Positions 1 through 5,958 of a stretch of DNA of 5,958 nt are shown in pieces. The translations under genes were made by a program, and so were the position numbers. The stretch covers positions 1-5,958 of the forward strand of contig JAIOHO010001172.1 of the NCBI GenBank assembly GCA_019912905.1, written 5' to 3'. How positions within the stretch are numbered: the first letter of the stretch is position 1; each line of letters begins with the position of its first letter. The stretch is from Anaerolineae bacterium. GTDB taxonomy: Bacteria > Chloroflexota > Anaerolineae > Aggregatilineales > Phototrophicaceae. The notes under the pieces are model-generated. The model had not been told where the DNA came from. It saw only the letters and a program-made list of their open reading frames with translations, and did not search any database.

Positions 1-1214
1 ACTATATGCTCCTCAACTGATGCCGATTGGTTCTGCTCGCAGATTCGAAGGGACACGTCATACATCGCCAGGACGTTCTCAAGCGGGGTGTCGGCCTGGA
101 TGTGGTGAGCACTCGACATGATATAACCACCATTCTGGCCCAGAATCTTAACCCGACTGCAAACTTCGTCTCGCACGCCTTCAGGTGTCCCCTTCGGGAG
201 CGTTTCGATAATGTCGATTCCTCCGTGAAATGTGAGTCGATCGCCGAAAGCAGCTTTGAGCGCATGGGGTTCCATCCCGCTGGCGCTCACCTGGATCGGG
301 TTCAGCACGGTGATGCCCATGTCCAACAGATCAGGAATCAGGCGGGCAATGGCCCCATCGCAGTGATACATCACCGGAATATGAAATGCCTCCGCGACTT
401 CGATCAACTGCCGGTGCCGCGATTTGATGAAGCGCTCCCACATGTCGCGGGACATGAGCAGCCCTTTTTGGGTGGCGACGTCGTCATAGAAATAGACCAT
501 GTCCAGACGATCACCCGCCAGTTCCAGCACTCGCCGCGTGTTTTCGACGAAGACCTCGGTCAGTCGATCCAGAATATACAAGGGGATCTCAGGGTCAATC
601 GCCATATCCATCAGAAATGCCTGCATCCCCCGAAGCTGCCAGGCTGTCTCAAAAACAGAGCCGATACGGAAGCGCACGTGATACGGCTCGTGGGCATCCA
701 ATTGGGTGAGCACATGGGGCAGGGGGCTGAAGTCCCACCAGTCCGGCTGCGGCCAGGCGTATCCTTTGAGGTCATTCAGGGACTGGATGTTGCCCAGGGG
801 TGTATCGACGTATTCCTCATAGGCCCCGGTGGTGTTTTCCACCACGCGAATGTGGTGCCCCCAGATGTCGTAGACGTCCCCGCTGGGCGTGACCTGCCGC
901 CACATTCGGTTCGGCGTGGACCGGCTGAAGGCATCCCACCACGTCACCGTCGCGCCACTTGCCAGGATCGTTTCCGGCGGGTCGCAGAACTGGTCATAGG
1001 AGATGACGCGACAATCGACCTCCAGCCGACGGAGCACGGCTTCCCAGGTGGGGTCGAAATAATCTGACTGGCTGACAGCGGGGAGGTCCGGTGCCCAATA
1101 GTCTGCAAGCTTCTTCCAGATTTCGGGGGTCGCCAGGAAATCGACGGGTACCCGGTCCGGTAGTTCGTGGCGGAGTGCGGTTTTGACACGCTCACGCGGG
1201 CTGGGCACGTTCAC
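1..1214 (-). CDS. Uroporphyrinogen decarboxylase-like (URO-D superfamily) protein, 3' end beyond window
   Basis: The frame starts at a GTG (1214-1212) and stays open for 404 codons to the window edge with no stop. The superfamily (PF01208) includes HemE and the corrinoid methyltransferases MtaA, MtbA and CmuA. Visible hallmarks are an N-terminal PRERVKTAL..PDRVPVDF (residues 6-26), DD at 244-245, HCDG (284-287), LNPIQ (304-308), GGID (331-334), GGYI (362-365), AHHIQ (369-373) and PLEN (377-380). The HemE substrate signature (MRQAGR) is absent, so haem synthesis is unlikely. The fragment already reaches the usual C-terminal region, so the stop is probably close by. The start is supported by GAGGTG at 1220-1225, 5 nt upstream, and by the 4-nt GTGA overlap with the kinase stop, which implies translational coupling. 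A second in-frame GTG at 1208 fits the ribosome site less well. The family is clear. The reaction is unknown: either corrinoid methyl transfer or another cytosolic conversion of a sugar-derived metabolite is possible. Confidence 0.9.
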   Translation of the reverse strand, partial: MNVPSPRERVKTALRHELPDRVPVDFLATPEIWKKLADYWAPDLPAVSQSDYFDPTWEAVLRRLEVDCRVISYDQFCDPPETILASGATVTWWDAFSRSTPNRMWRQVTPSGDVYDIWGHHIRVVENTTGAYEEYVDTPLGNIQSLNDLKGYAWPQPDWWDFSPLPHVLTQLDAHEPYHVRFRIGSVFETAWQLRGMQAFLMDMAIDPEIPLYILDRLTEVFVENTRRVLELAGDRLDMVYFYDDVATQKGLLMSRDMWERFIKSRHRQLIEVAEAFHIPVMYHCDGAIARLIPDLLDMGITVLNPIQVSASGMEPHALKAAFGDRLTFHGGIDIIETLPKGTPEGVRDEVCSRVKILGQNGGYIMSSAHHIQADTPLENVLAMYDVSLRICEQNQSASVEEHI

Positions 1215-2146
1215 GAATGCACCTCGGCGAATAATTGATCCACCTGATCGCGGTGCGCCAGTGCCGGGATGACTCCCATCTGTGTGCACGCCAACGCGCC
1301 GCAGCAGCAGCCAAAGCGTACCGCCGCCAGCAGATCCCGGCCTTCGGACAGGGCTACCGCCAGGCCCGCATTGAAGGCGTCTCCCGCTCCGGTGGTGTCC
1401 ACAATGGGACCGGGTGGTGCTAGGCTGGGCACTTCATATTGTCCAGATGGAGATAACACCAATGCACCGCGCTCGCCGCACGTCACCACCAGATTGGCAA
1501 CCCCCTGTTCCTGGAGACGTTCAGCCAGTCTGACCGTCGGCGTCGGGTCATCAGGCGGCAGGCCCAGCAGAATGCGAAGTTCTGTTTCGTTCGGGGTCAG
1601 ATAATCGACGTTGTGAAGGACCGCGCGGTCGAGAAGGGTGGCGGGTGCTGGATTCAGGATCGTGCGCACACCGTGCTTCCGGCCCAGTTCAACCGCCCTG
1701 GCTGCCGCAGCGGTGGGCAGTTCCAGCACGGTCATCACGATGTCGCTGCGGGCAATCTGCGTCTCGATCGTATCCACGAAATCGGCATCCATCAGCATGT
1801 TTGCGCCCATGTCGAGCAGGATACCATTTTCGCCCTGTTGGTTGAGAATGATGAAACCAACGCCAGTGGCTCGTTGTGGCGTGATTTCGAGGTAAGAAGT
1901 ATCGACGCCTTCGCTGGCGTAAAGGTCGATGGCGATCTCACCGAGGCGGTCGTCGCCAATGATGCCCGCCAAAGATGCGTGTGCACCCAACCGGGCTGCT
2001 GCGACCGCCTGATTGGAGCCTTTTCCGCCTGGCCCCATGTCGAAATCAGCGCCGAAGAACGTTTCGCCGAAAATCGGCATTCGGGATGTGCGCATGGTCA
2101 TCCCCACCGCGAAGCTGCCGACGATCGTGATTACGGGTTGAGTCAT
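1211..2146 (-). CDS. PfkB/ribokinase-family carbohydrate kinase (substrate uncertain)
   Basis: This 311-residue protein is close in length to E. coli RbsK (309). It is a cytosolic ATP-dependent kinase expected to phosphorylate a sugar hydroxyl. PfkB signature 1 is GGKGSNQ (residues 40-46). NPAPA is at 165-169, the metal-associated NETE at 186-189, and signature 2 DTTGAGDAF at 250-258, with the anion hole GAG and catalytic base D256. E142 matches the RbsK substrate-contact Glu and N45 the conserved Asn. The N-terminal GSINAD of RbsK, whose Asn and Asp bind ribose, reads GSFAVG here (residues 10-15), so both contacts are gone. The run CCC at 280-282 is also unusual in a helix normally rich in Ala. 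The start ATG follows the regulator stop by 21 nt. An AAGAAGG (2161-2167) lies a long 14 nt upstream, so initiation may depend on coupling. Many annotators would call it RbsK; I call only the family. Confidence 0.93.
   Translation of the reverse strand: MTQPVITIVGSFAVGMTMRTSRMPIFGETFFGADFDMGPGGKGSNQAVAAARLGAHASLAGIIGDDRLGEIAIDLYASEGVDTSYLEITPQRATGVGFIILNQQGENGILLDMGANMLMDADFVDTIETQIARSDIVMTVLELPTAAAARAVELGRKHGVRTILNPAPATLLDRAVLHNVDYLTPNETELRILLGLPPDDPTPTVRLAERLQEQGVANLVVTCGERGALVLSPSGQYEVPSLAPPGPIVDTTGAGDAFNAGLAVALSEGRDLLAAVRFGCCCGALACTQMGVIPALAHRDQVDQLFAEVHS
1220..1225 (-). promoter_or_regulatory. Ribosome binding site of the URO-D-like gene, inside the kinase 3' end
   Basis: GAGGTG on the minus strand lies 5 nt before the GTG at 1214 and 11 nt before the alternative GTG at 1208. 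It therefore favours the upstream start. It lies within the last codons of the kinase, consistent with coupled translation. Confidence 0.6.
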
Positions 2147-2167
2147 AGGGAGTCTGTCTGCCTTCTT

Positions 2168-2965
2168 TTATGCATCGCCGGGTTGATACTCCTGGCTGAG
2201 GGTTCGCTGACTGCTCAGTGCCTTGCGGTCGCGCTTGAGCGTTGCGGACAGCTTGAACTTCTCCCCTTTGAACCAGAGGTTCGATAGTTCGATGGGTGAT
2301 CCATCGGCGAGATAGACAATTTGCTCCGCAAACATCACCGGGCTGGATGCCGTGGTGCGCAGGAGGTCGGCCACTTTCGCATCGGCTGCCCGCGCCTCGA
2401 AGGACCGCCGTCCCCAATCCAGATCAAGTCCCAGGTGCTCCTCCAGCACTTCAAACAGGCGGTACTGGGTGAAATCAAACTGCTCGATCCCCCGGCAGCG
2501 GGGATAGGCCAGGTAGTTCTCCAGGATAACCAACGGTTCGTCGCCGATACTGCGCACGCGCTTGAGGAAAAAAACGTCATCATCCGCGCGGATGTTCAGC
2601 AGCGATGCGATGATCTCGGTTGGTTTCATGATCGACTGCGCCAGGACATGAGTCTCGAAGGCAATCCCCTTCGCGATCAGATCCTCGGAGAATGTGACGA
2701 ACTGCTCGGCCAGCGGCTGCTCCAGCGCTGCGGATGCCACAAACGTTCCGCGCCCGTGAATGCGTGTAAGCAGCCCTTCCTCGATTAACTCCATAATTGC
2801 CTGACGAACGGTTCCGCGGCTCACGCCCAATTCCACAGCCAGGATGGTCTCGGCAGTCAGCTTGTAGTGCTCAGGCCAGACGCCATGTTTGATCTGCTGT
2901 CGCATCCAATGCTTGATCTGAATGTAGATTGGGGTTGGATCGCGGCGGTCCAGTTCGAGAGACAT
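2168..2965 (-). CDS. GntR-family transcriptional regulator, HutC subfamily (UTRA domain)
   Basis: The 265-residue protein has an N-terminal winged helix (about residues 10-76) with the typical LAVELGVSRGTVRQAIMELI helix-turn-helix (42-61). The wing follows as GLLTRIHGRGTFV (64-76). The usual LPSE before the HTH reads LTAE (36-39). Residues about 95-237 fit a UTRA effector domain, ending with the conserved pattern PIELSNLWFKGEKFKL. A tail of about 25 residues follows, longer than in many relatives. UTRA proteins bind sugars, sugar phosphates or related small metabolites and usually act as repressors released by ligand. The gene lies 3 nt after permease 2, with AAGGGA (2972-2977) 6 nt before its ATG, so it should be co-transcribed with the transporter it probably controls. 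That would give autoregulation. Its operator is presumably upstream of the binding-protein gene, outside this window. Family assignment is secure; ligand and sign of control are inferred. Confidence 0.95.
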   Translation of the reverse strand: MSLELDRRDPTPIYIQIKHWMRQQIKHGVWPEHYKLTAETILAVELGVSRGTVRQAIMELIEEGLLTRIHGRGTFVASAALEQPLAEQFVTFSEDLIAKGIAFETHVLAQSIMKPTEIIASLLNIRADDDVFFLKRVRSIGDEPLVILENYLAYPRCRGIEQFDFTQYRLFEVLEEHLGLDLDWGRRSFEARAADAKVADLLRTTASSPVMFAEQIVYLADGSPIELSNLWFKGEKFKLSATLKRDRKALSSQRTLSQEYQPGDA

Positions 2966-2968
2966 CGC

Positions 2969-3829
2969 TTATCCCTTCATGCCAGTGAGTACAATTCCTT
3001 TGACAAAGTACCGCTGGAACAGCGTGAACATGACCAGGATGGGCACCGTTGCCAGGGTCGCAGCGGCCATCAGCGCAGGCCAGTTCGCGCCCCCTCTGCC
3101 CTGGAACATGGCTAATCCAACCGAAATGGTCATATTGTCCACGGAACTCAGGTAAAGCAGTGGTCCCAGAAAGTCATTCCAGTGGCCGACAAACGTAAAC
3201 ATCGCGACGGTCAGGAGGACGGGCTTGGACAATGGCACGAATATCTGCCAGAGGATGCGAAATGATCCCGCGCCGTCCACCCGGGCGGCATCTTCCAGGT
3301 CACGGGGGATTCCCATAAAAAACTGGCGCATCAGAAAAATGTAGAATGGATTCCCGAAAAACGTGGGTATAAACAGCGGCAGCAATGTGTCCAGCCAACC
3401 CAGCGTGCGGAAGATGATATACACCGGAATCATCACCACCTGGAAGGGCAGCATCATGGTTGCCAGCAGCACGACAAACCAGACTTCGCGGCCCCACCAC
3501 TTCAGCCGCGCAAAGCTGTAGGCCACGAATGTACAGGATGTGAGCGTCCCAATTTCCGCCATGATCACGACAATGACCGTGTTCAGGTAAAAACGGTCAA
3601 AGGGAATAGGGCCGCCCCACAGACTCTCATAATTCTTGATCGTAAGCGGCTGCGGGATGAACTCTGGCGGGAACCGATAGGCCTGCCCGGTTTCTTTCAG
3701 CGAAGTCGAGACCATCCAGATGAATGGCAGGACAAAGAGTATTCCTAAGCCGGCGAGCGCCACGTAACGCACGATTTCGGAGACGGGGATGCGAACTGGC
3801 CTGTGGTTAACTGCGGTCAGGGTTGCCAT
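2969..3829 (-). CDS. ABC sugar transporter permease, MalG-like (CUT1, inner membrane)
   Basis: The 286-residue integral membrane subunit forms the channel with permease 1. From the ATG at 3829, hydrophobic segments lie near residues 20-42, 82-106, 115-140, 149-168, 203-220 and 255-273, giving the six-helix MalG topology. The EAA loop that docks the ATPase is EDAARVDGAG (179-188), continuing to VPL at 198-200. Other MalG-like marks are WNDFLGPL (217-224) and the C-terminal FVKGIVLTGMKG. I prefer the ATG at 3829 over an in-frame ATG at 3847. GGGAG at 3836-3840 lies 6 nt before it, only 1 nt separates it from the permease 1 stop (TAAAATG), and MATLTAVNHR is a natural cytoplasmic lead. The upstream ATG has only a poor ribosome site and would overlap permease 1 by 17 nt. 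The family call is firm; the transported sugar is unknown. Confidence 0.95.
   Translation of the reverse strand: MATLTAVNHRPVRIPVSEIVRYVALAGLGILFVLPFIWMVSTSLKETGQAYRFPPEFIPQPLTIKNYESLWGGPIPFDRFYLNTVIVVIMAEIGTLTSCTFVAYSFARLKWWGREVWFVVLLATMMLPFQVVMIPVYIIFRTLGWLDTLLPLFIPTFFGNPFYIFLMRQFFMGIPRDLEDAARVDGAGSFRILWQIFVPLSKPVLLTVAMFTFVGHWNDFLGPLLYLSSVDNMTISVGLAMFQGRGGANWPALMAAATLATVPILVMFTLFQRYFVKGIVLTGMKG
2972..2977 (-). promoter_or_regulatory. Ribosome binding site of the GntR regulator
   Basis: AAGGGA overlaps the last codons of permease 2 and sits 6 nt before the regulator ATG at 2965. This supports that start and translation directly after permease 2. Confidence 0.6.
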
Positions 3830-3830
3830 T

Positions 3831-4778
3831 TTACTCTCCCAGCTCATAGTATACCCAACGGCCCGCCAGCCGGAATTGGATCAGGGTGACGACCATCACG
3901 ATGAGGAACAGCACCCAGGCTAATGCGGATGCAAAGCCCATCTTGAAGCTGCGGAAGGCCTGCTGGTAGAGATAAAGCACATAAAACAGCGTGGCGTTTT
4001 CAGGACCACCGTTGGTCAGAATATAGATCTGCGTGAAGATCTGGAACGATCCGATGATGCCCATTACCAGCGTAAAGAAGATCGTCGAACTCATCATCGG
4101 CAGGGTCACGAAACGGAACTTGTGCAGCATGTTCGCGCCGTCGATTTCCGCGGCTTCGTACAAGTAGTCCGGGATGGCTTGCAGACTTGCCAGAAAAATG
4201 AGCATGGTCGAGCCAACCCCCCACAGACTCATAACGATGACTGCGGGCAGCGCCCAGGCCGGACTGCTCAGCCAGGGCGGACCCTGAATACCGATCGCAT
4301 CGAGCAAGAAATTGATCAGCCCGAATTCCGGGTTAAACAACCAGCGCCACAGTACCGCGACTGCGACACCTGCCGTCACTGAGGGCAGAAAAAACACGGC
4401 ACGGAAAAATAGCTTGACCGCGCCGTTGCCATTGACCAGCACCGCCAGCAGCATTGCCATCGCCAGTTGCAGCGGAACCGCAAAAATCGTATAGACCACG
4501 GTTACCCGCAGGCTATGCCAGAACAAATTGTCTTGCAGCATCCGCTCAAAGTTGCGCAGCCCGACATACTGCATCGGTGTGAGGATGTCCCACTGATGCA
4601 GGCTGATGACGAGCGAGGCGATGAATGGCCCCAAGGTGAATACAAAGAATCCGAATAACCAGGGAGATGCGAAGAGATACCCCTGAAAATTGCTGCGAAT
4701 AACCATCTGCCAGCGTGGAATCTGTGCTGATGGCTGAGCCTGGATTGTGGTCTCGTAGGATTGAAGGCTGCCACTCAT
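3831..4778 (-). CDS. ABC sugar transporter permease, MalF/UgpA-like (CUT1, inner membrane)
   Basis: This 315-residue inner-membrane subunit has a cytoplasmic N-terminus of about 32 residues. Six hydrophobic segments follow, near residues 34-60, 92-116, 125-147, 175-198, 232-254 and 283-304. Typical family marks are SPWLFGFFVFTLGPF (38-52), YVGLRNFERML (71-81) and FRAVFFLPSV (125-134). The ATPase-docking EAA loop is YEAAEIDGAN (207-216), running to TLP at 225-227. TNGGPENAT (255-263) is also conserved in CUT1 permeases. It pairs with the MalG-like subunit that follows 1 nt after its stop. The ATG at 4778 has only a distant AGGA about 13 nt upstream. The start is nevertheless reasonable, because the next in-frame Met (residue 25) would remove the basic cytoplasmic lead before helix 1. 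The upstream gap contains a strong hairpin, so expression may be lower than that of the binding protein. The substrate cannot be read from sequence. Confidence 0.95.
   Translation of the reverse strand: MSGSLQSYETTIQAQPSAQIPRWQMVIRSNFQGYLFASPWLFGFFVFTLGPFIASLVISLHQWDILTPMQYVGLRNFERMLQDNLFWHSLRVTVVYTIFAVPLQLAMAMLLAVLVNGNGAVKLFFRAVFFLPSVTAGVAVAVLWRWLFNPEFGLINFLLDAIGIQGPPWLSSPAWALPAVIVMSLWGVGSTMLIFLASLQAIPDYLYEAAEIDGANMLHKFRFVTLPMMSSTIFFTLVMGIIGSFQIFTQIYILTNGGPENATLFYVLYLYQQAFRSFKMGFASALAWVLFLIVMVVTLIQFRLAGRWVYYELGE
3836..3840 (-). promoter_or_regulatory. Ribosome binding site deciding the permease 2 start
   Basis: GGGAG on the minus strand is 6 nt before the ATG at 3829 and lies downstream of the alternative ATG at 3847. 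It can therefore serve only the shorter form. It falls in the last codons of permease 1. Confidence 0.6.
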
Positions 4779-4818
4779 GAGATGCTTGTGTTCCTGTCTG
4801 CTCAGATTGAATCAGACT

Positions 4819-4842
4819 GGGAAGGGGATAATACCCCTTCCC
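4819..4842 (-). repeat. Perfect 9-bp inverted repeat, probable intercistronic mRNA hairpin
   Basis: GGGAAGGGG and CCCCTTCCC flank a 6-nt loop (TATTAT in the transcript), with no mismatch. It begins 65 nt after the binding-protein stop and ends 40 nt before the permease 1 start. The minus-strand continuation is AGTCTGATTC, not a T-run, so it is not a standard intrinsic terminator in either direction. In sugar ABC operons, a stable hairpin between the binding-protein gene and the permeases commonly protects the upstream mRNA or attenuates read-through, and I infer that role here. Beside it, TCAGA occurs twice with a 10-nt period (4802-4806 and 4812-4816); the meaning of that is unclear. Confidence 0.75.
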
Positions 4843-4907
4843 GTCCTAACTATAACGATGTTTCGCGGCGCAAAACACGTTCTGTCCGACAGTTTCGAGA
4901 CGATGCG

Positions 4908-5958
4908 CTAAGAAACTCCGTTGTCGGCTCGCCACTGGTCCAGCGCGGCATCGACTTCGGCAGCGGCCTGAGCCAGCGTGCCCGGAATATCGTCCGTGGT
5001 ATTGTTGAAAATCTTGTCGAGCTGCGGGTTGAGCACGAAGCCGAAGTCCGCATCCAGAATGGGTTCGGATCGTGACCACTTCAACGCGTCGCTGTACACG
5101 ACGTTGTGCTCCGGCGGCGTCGAATCCAGGAAGGCGGGGGACATATTCACCGTCTCGAGTGCCGCGACAGCCATCCCCGTGTTGACATTCGCTTCCTGGG
5201 GTTTTTGCGTCAGCAGGAACTTGAGGAAGTCCCAGGCTACCTCCGCATTGGGGGAGCCAGCATAGATCGCGTAGTTCAGCATATAGAGCGTGCAGGCAGG
5301 GTCGCGTCCGGCGACGTGCGGGAAGGGCACCACATCCCACTCAAAATCAGTGATCGTTCGGAAGGTGTTGAGCCAGCGCCCATAAGAGAACATGGCGACT
5401 TTGCCTGACATGAAGCGGTCAAAGCCCCCAAGCTCCTGGACAGATGTCGATGAAGGGGCGACTTTGTGTGTCTCCCGGAGGTCGTGCAGCAACTGGAAGG
5501 CCTGCGCAGCTTCTGGCGTGTTGATGATGGAGTGCGTGTCGGGCACGATTTTCTTGATATTGCTGTACACGTCGGCCCCATGCTGGAACAGGAGGGTGGG
5601 GTACATCCAGTTCTCGAAATGAACACCGTACTGGCGTTCGCTCTCATTGGTGAGCGCAGCTGCGGTCTCGATCAGGTTATCCCACGTCCAGTCTGCGGAT
5701 TCCCAGTCCATCGGCGGGTAGGGGACCCCAGCCTGGTCGAACAGGTTCTTGTTGAACACAAAACCTGCTGGTGAGACTTCAAAAGGCATGGCGACCATTT
5801 GCTCCCCATAGCGGCAGGCTTCAACCGCGACAGGCGATATGCCATCAAACTGGTAATTGTCCGCGGCAATGTAGCTGTCGAGGGGAAGCAGCACACCTTT
5901 CTGCGCGAAAATGTACTGGAACCACGGGTTCAGATACAGCACATCCGGGGGGTTACCG
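4908..5958 (-). CDS. ABC sugar transporter extracellular solute-binding protein, 5' end beyond window
   Basis: About 349 C-terminal residues are present and the frame runs off the right edge. The first readable residues are GNPPDVLYL, the conserved (G)xxPDV strand of family 1 binding proteins, so the GTG at 5942 is internal rather than the start. Missing are probably 80-110 residues with the signal peptide and, if a lipoprotein, the lipobox. Further family marks are LLPLDSYI, MPFEVSPAGFVFNKNLFDQAG followed by PYPPMDW and TWDNLIETAAALT (hinge and ligand-cleft region), FMSGKVAMFSYGRW, and WDFLKFLLTQK near the C-terminal lobe. Trp, Tyr and Phe are plentiful, as expected for a protein that stacks sugar rings. 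It should work outside the cytoplasmic membrane, capturing substrate for the two permeases. It is the first gene of the cluster visible here, and its stop (TAG) is followed by a 129-nt gap with a strong hairpin. The family is firm; the ligand is unknown. Confidence 0.93.
   Translation of the reverse strand, partial: GNPPDVLYLNPWFQYIFAQKGVLLPLDSYIAADNYQFDGISPVAVEACRYGEQMVAMPFEVSPAGFVFNKNLFDQAGVPYPPMDWESADWTWDNLIETAAALTNESERQYGVHFENWMYPTLLFQHGADVYSNIKKIVPDTHSIINTPEAAQAFQLLHDLRETHKVAPSSTSVQELGGFDRFMSGKVAMFSYGRWLNTFRTITDFEWDVVPFPHVAGRDPACTLYMLNYAIYAGSPNAEVAWDFLKFLLTQKPQEANVNTGMAVAALETVNMSPAFLDSTPPEHNVVYSDALKWSRSEPILDADFGFVLNPQLDKIFNNTTDDIPGTLAQAAAEVDAALDQWRADNGVS

Noticed and set aside
27..1067. 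Long plus-strand open frame of 346 codons
   Set aside because: It lies antisense to the URO-D-like gene, whose minus-strand frame gives clear family motifs. The plus-strand translation shows no recognisable domain. It is a shadow frame of a GC-rich coding region.
1..1214. HemE (true uroporphyrinogen decarboxylase)
   Set aside because: The MRQAGR substrate-binding signature is missing. The sequence matches the broader URO-D-like group, and the neighbours are sugar genes rather than haem genes.
2154..2160. CAGACAG shared before the kinase and permease 1 starts (also at 4794-4800)
   Set aside because: It is seven bases only and sits at different distances from the two start codons (7 and 15 nt), so chance is the simpler reading.
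1613..2287. Plus-strand open frame of 224 codons
   Set aside because: It is antisense to the kinase and runs across the kinase/regulator junction. Its composition is low-information and it has no motifs.
4819..4842. Rho-independent terminator
   Set aside because: The stem is strong, but no T-run follows on either strand. The downstream permeases clearly belong to the same functional unit.
4847..4885. Possible promoter before permease 1 (TATAGT at about 4849-4854 on the minus strand)
   Set aside because: TTGCGC upstream is only 13 nt away, and a hexamer at 17 nt spacing matches poorly. There is not enough to call a promoter, although an internal one cannot be excluded.
4882..4892. Dyad CTGTC-C-GACAG just after the binding-protein stop
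   Set aside because: The 5-bp arms with a 1-nt centre are short enough to arise by chance. It does not match the usual GntR/HutC operator pattern and lies after, not before, the first visible gene.
4846..5340. Minus-strand 164-codon frame overlapping the binding-protein gene
   Set aside because: It is out of frame with the binding protein, Arg- and Cys-rich as expected for a frame-shifted translation, and has no domain.

Overview
The window holds one tightly packed gene cluster read entirely from the minus strand. It looks like a carbohydrate uptake and catabolism operon of a bacterium. In transcription order (right to left) it contains: the C-terminal ~349 residues of an extracellular sugar-binding lipoprotein (5' end beyond the right edge), two inner-membrane ABC permease subunits of the MalF/MalG (CUT1) kind, a GntR/HutC-type regulator with a UTRA effector domain, a PfkB/ribokinase-family sugar kinase, and a uroporphyrinogen-decarboxylase-like (URO-D superfamily) protein. 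The URO-D-like frame is open to the left edge, so its stop lies just outside. I see no RNA genes, mobile elements or CRISPR arrays, and no credible plus-strand gene.

Spacing argues for one transcript. There are 129 nt between the binding protein and permease 1, 1 nt between the permeases (using the better start of permease 2), 3 nt to the regulator and 21 nt to the kinase. A 4-nt GTGA overlap then joins the kinase to the URO-D-like gene. The only sizeable gap (4779-4907) carries a perfect 9-bp inverted repeat with a 6-nt loop and no following T-run. This is best read as an intercistronic mRNA hairpin that protects or attenuates, giving more binding protein than permease.

In the likely scheme, the binding protein delivers a sugar or sugar derivative to the two permeases. 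The kinase phosphorylates the imported compound, or one released from it, and the regulator senses the substrate or its phosphate and controls the operon. The URO-D-like protein acts on a related metabolite by unknown chemistry. No ATPase subunit is present, as is common for CUT1 systems that share an MsmK/UgpC-type ATPase encoded elsewhere. The substrate cannot be named from sequence. The kinase keeps the PfkB catalytic residues but lacks the Asn/Asp pair that binds ribose in E. coli RbsK, so it should not be called a true ribokinase.

The organism is probably a free-living heterotroph of moderately high GC. The combination of an orphan CUT1 transporter, a UTRA regulator, a PfkB kinase and a URO-D-like protein resembles clusters in Chloroflexota (Anaerolineae-like) and some Bacillota. 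That assignment is an impression from gene content, not a measurement. The least understood element is the URO-D-like protein coupled to the sugar kinase.
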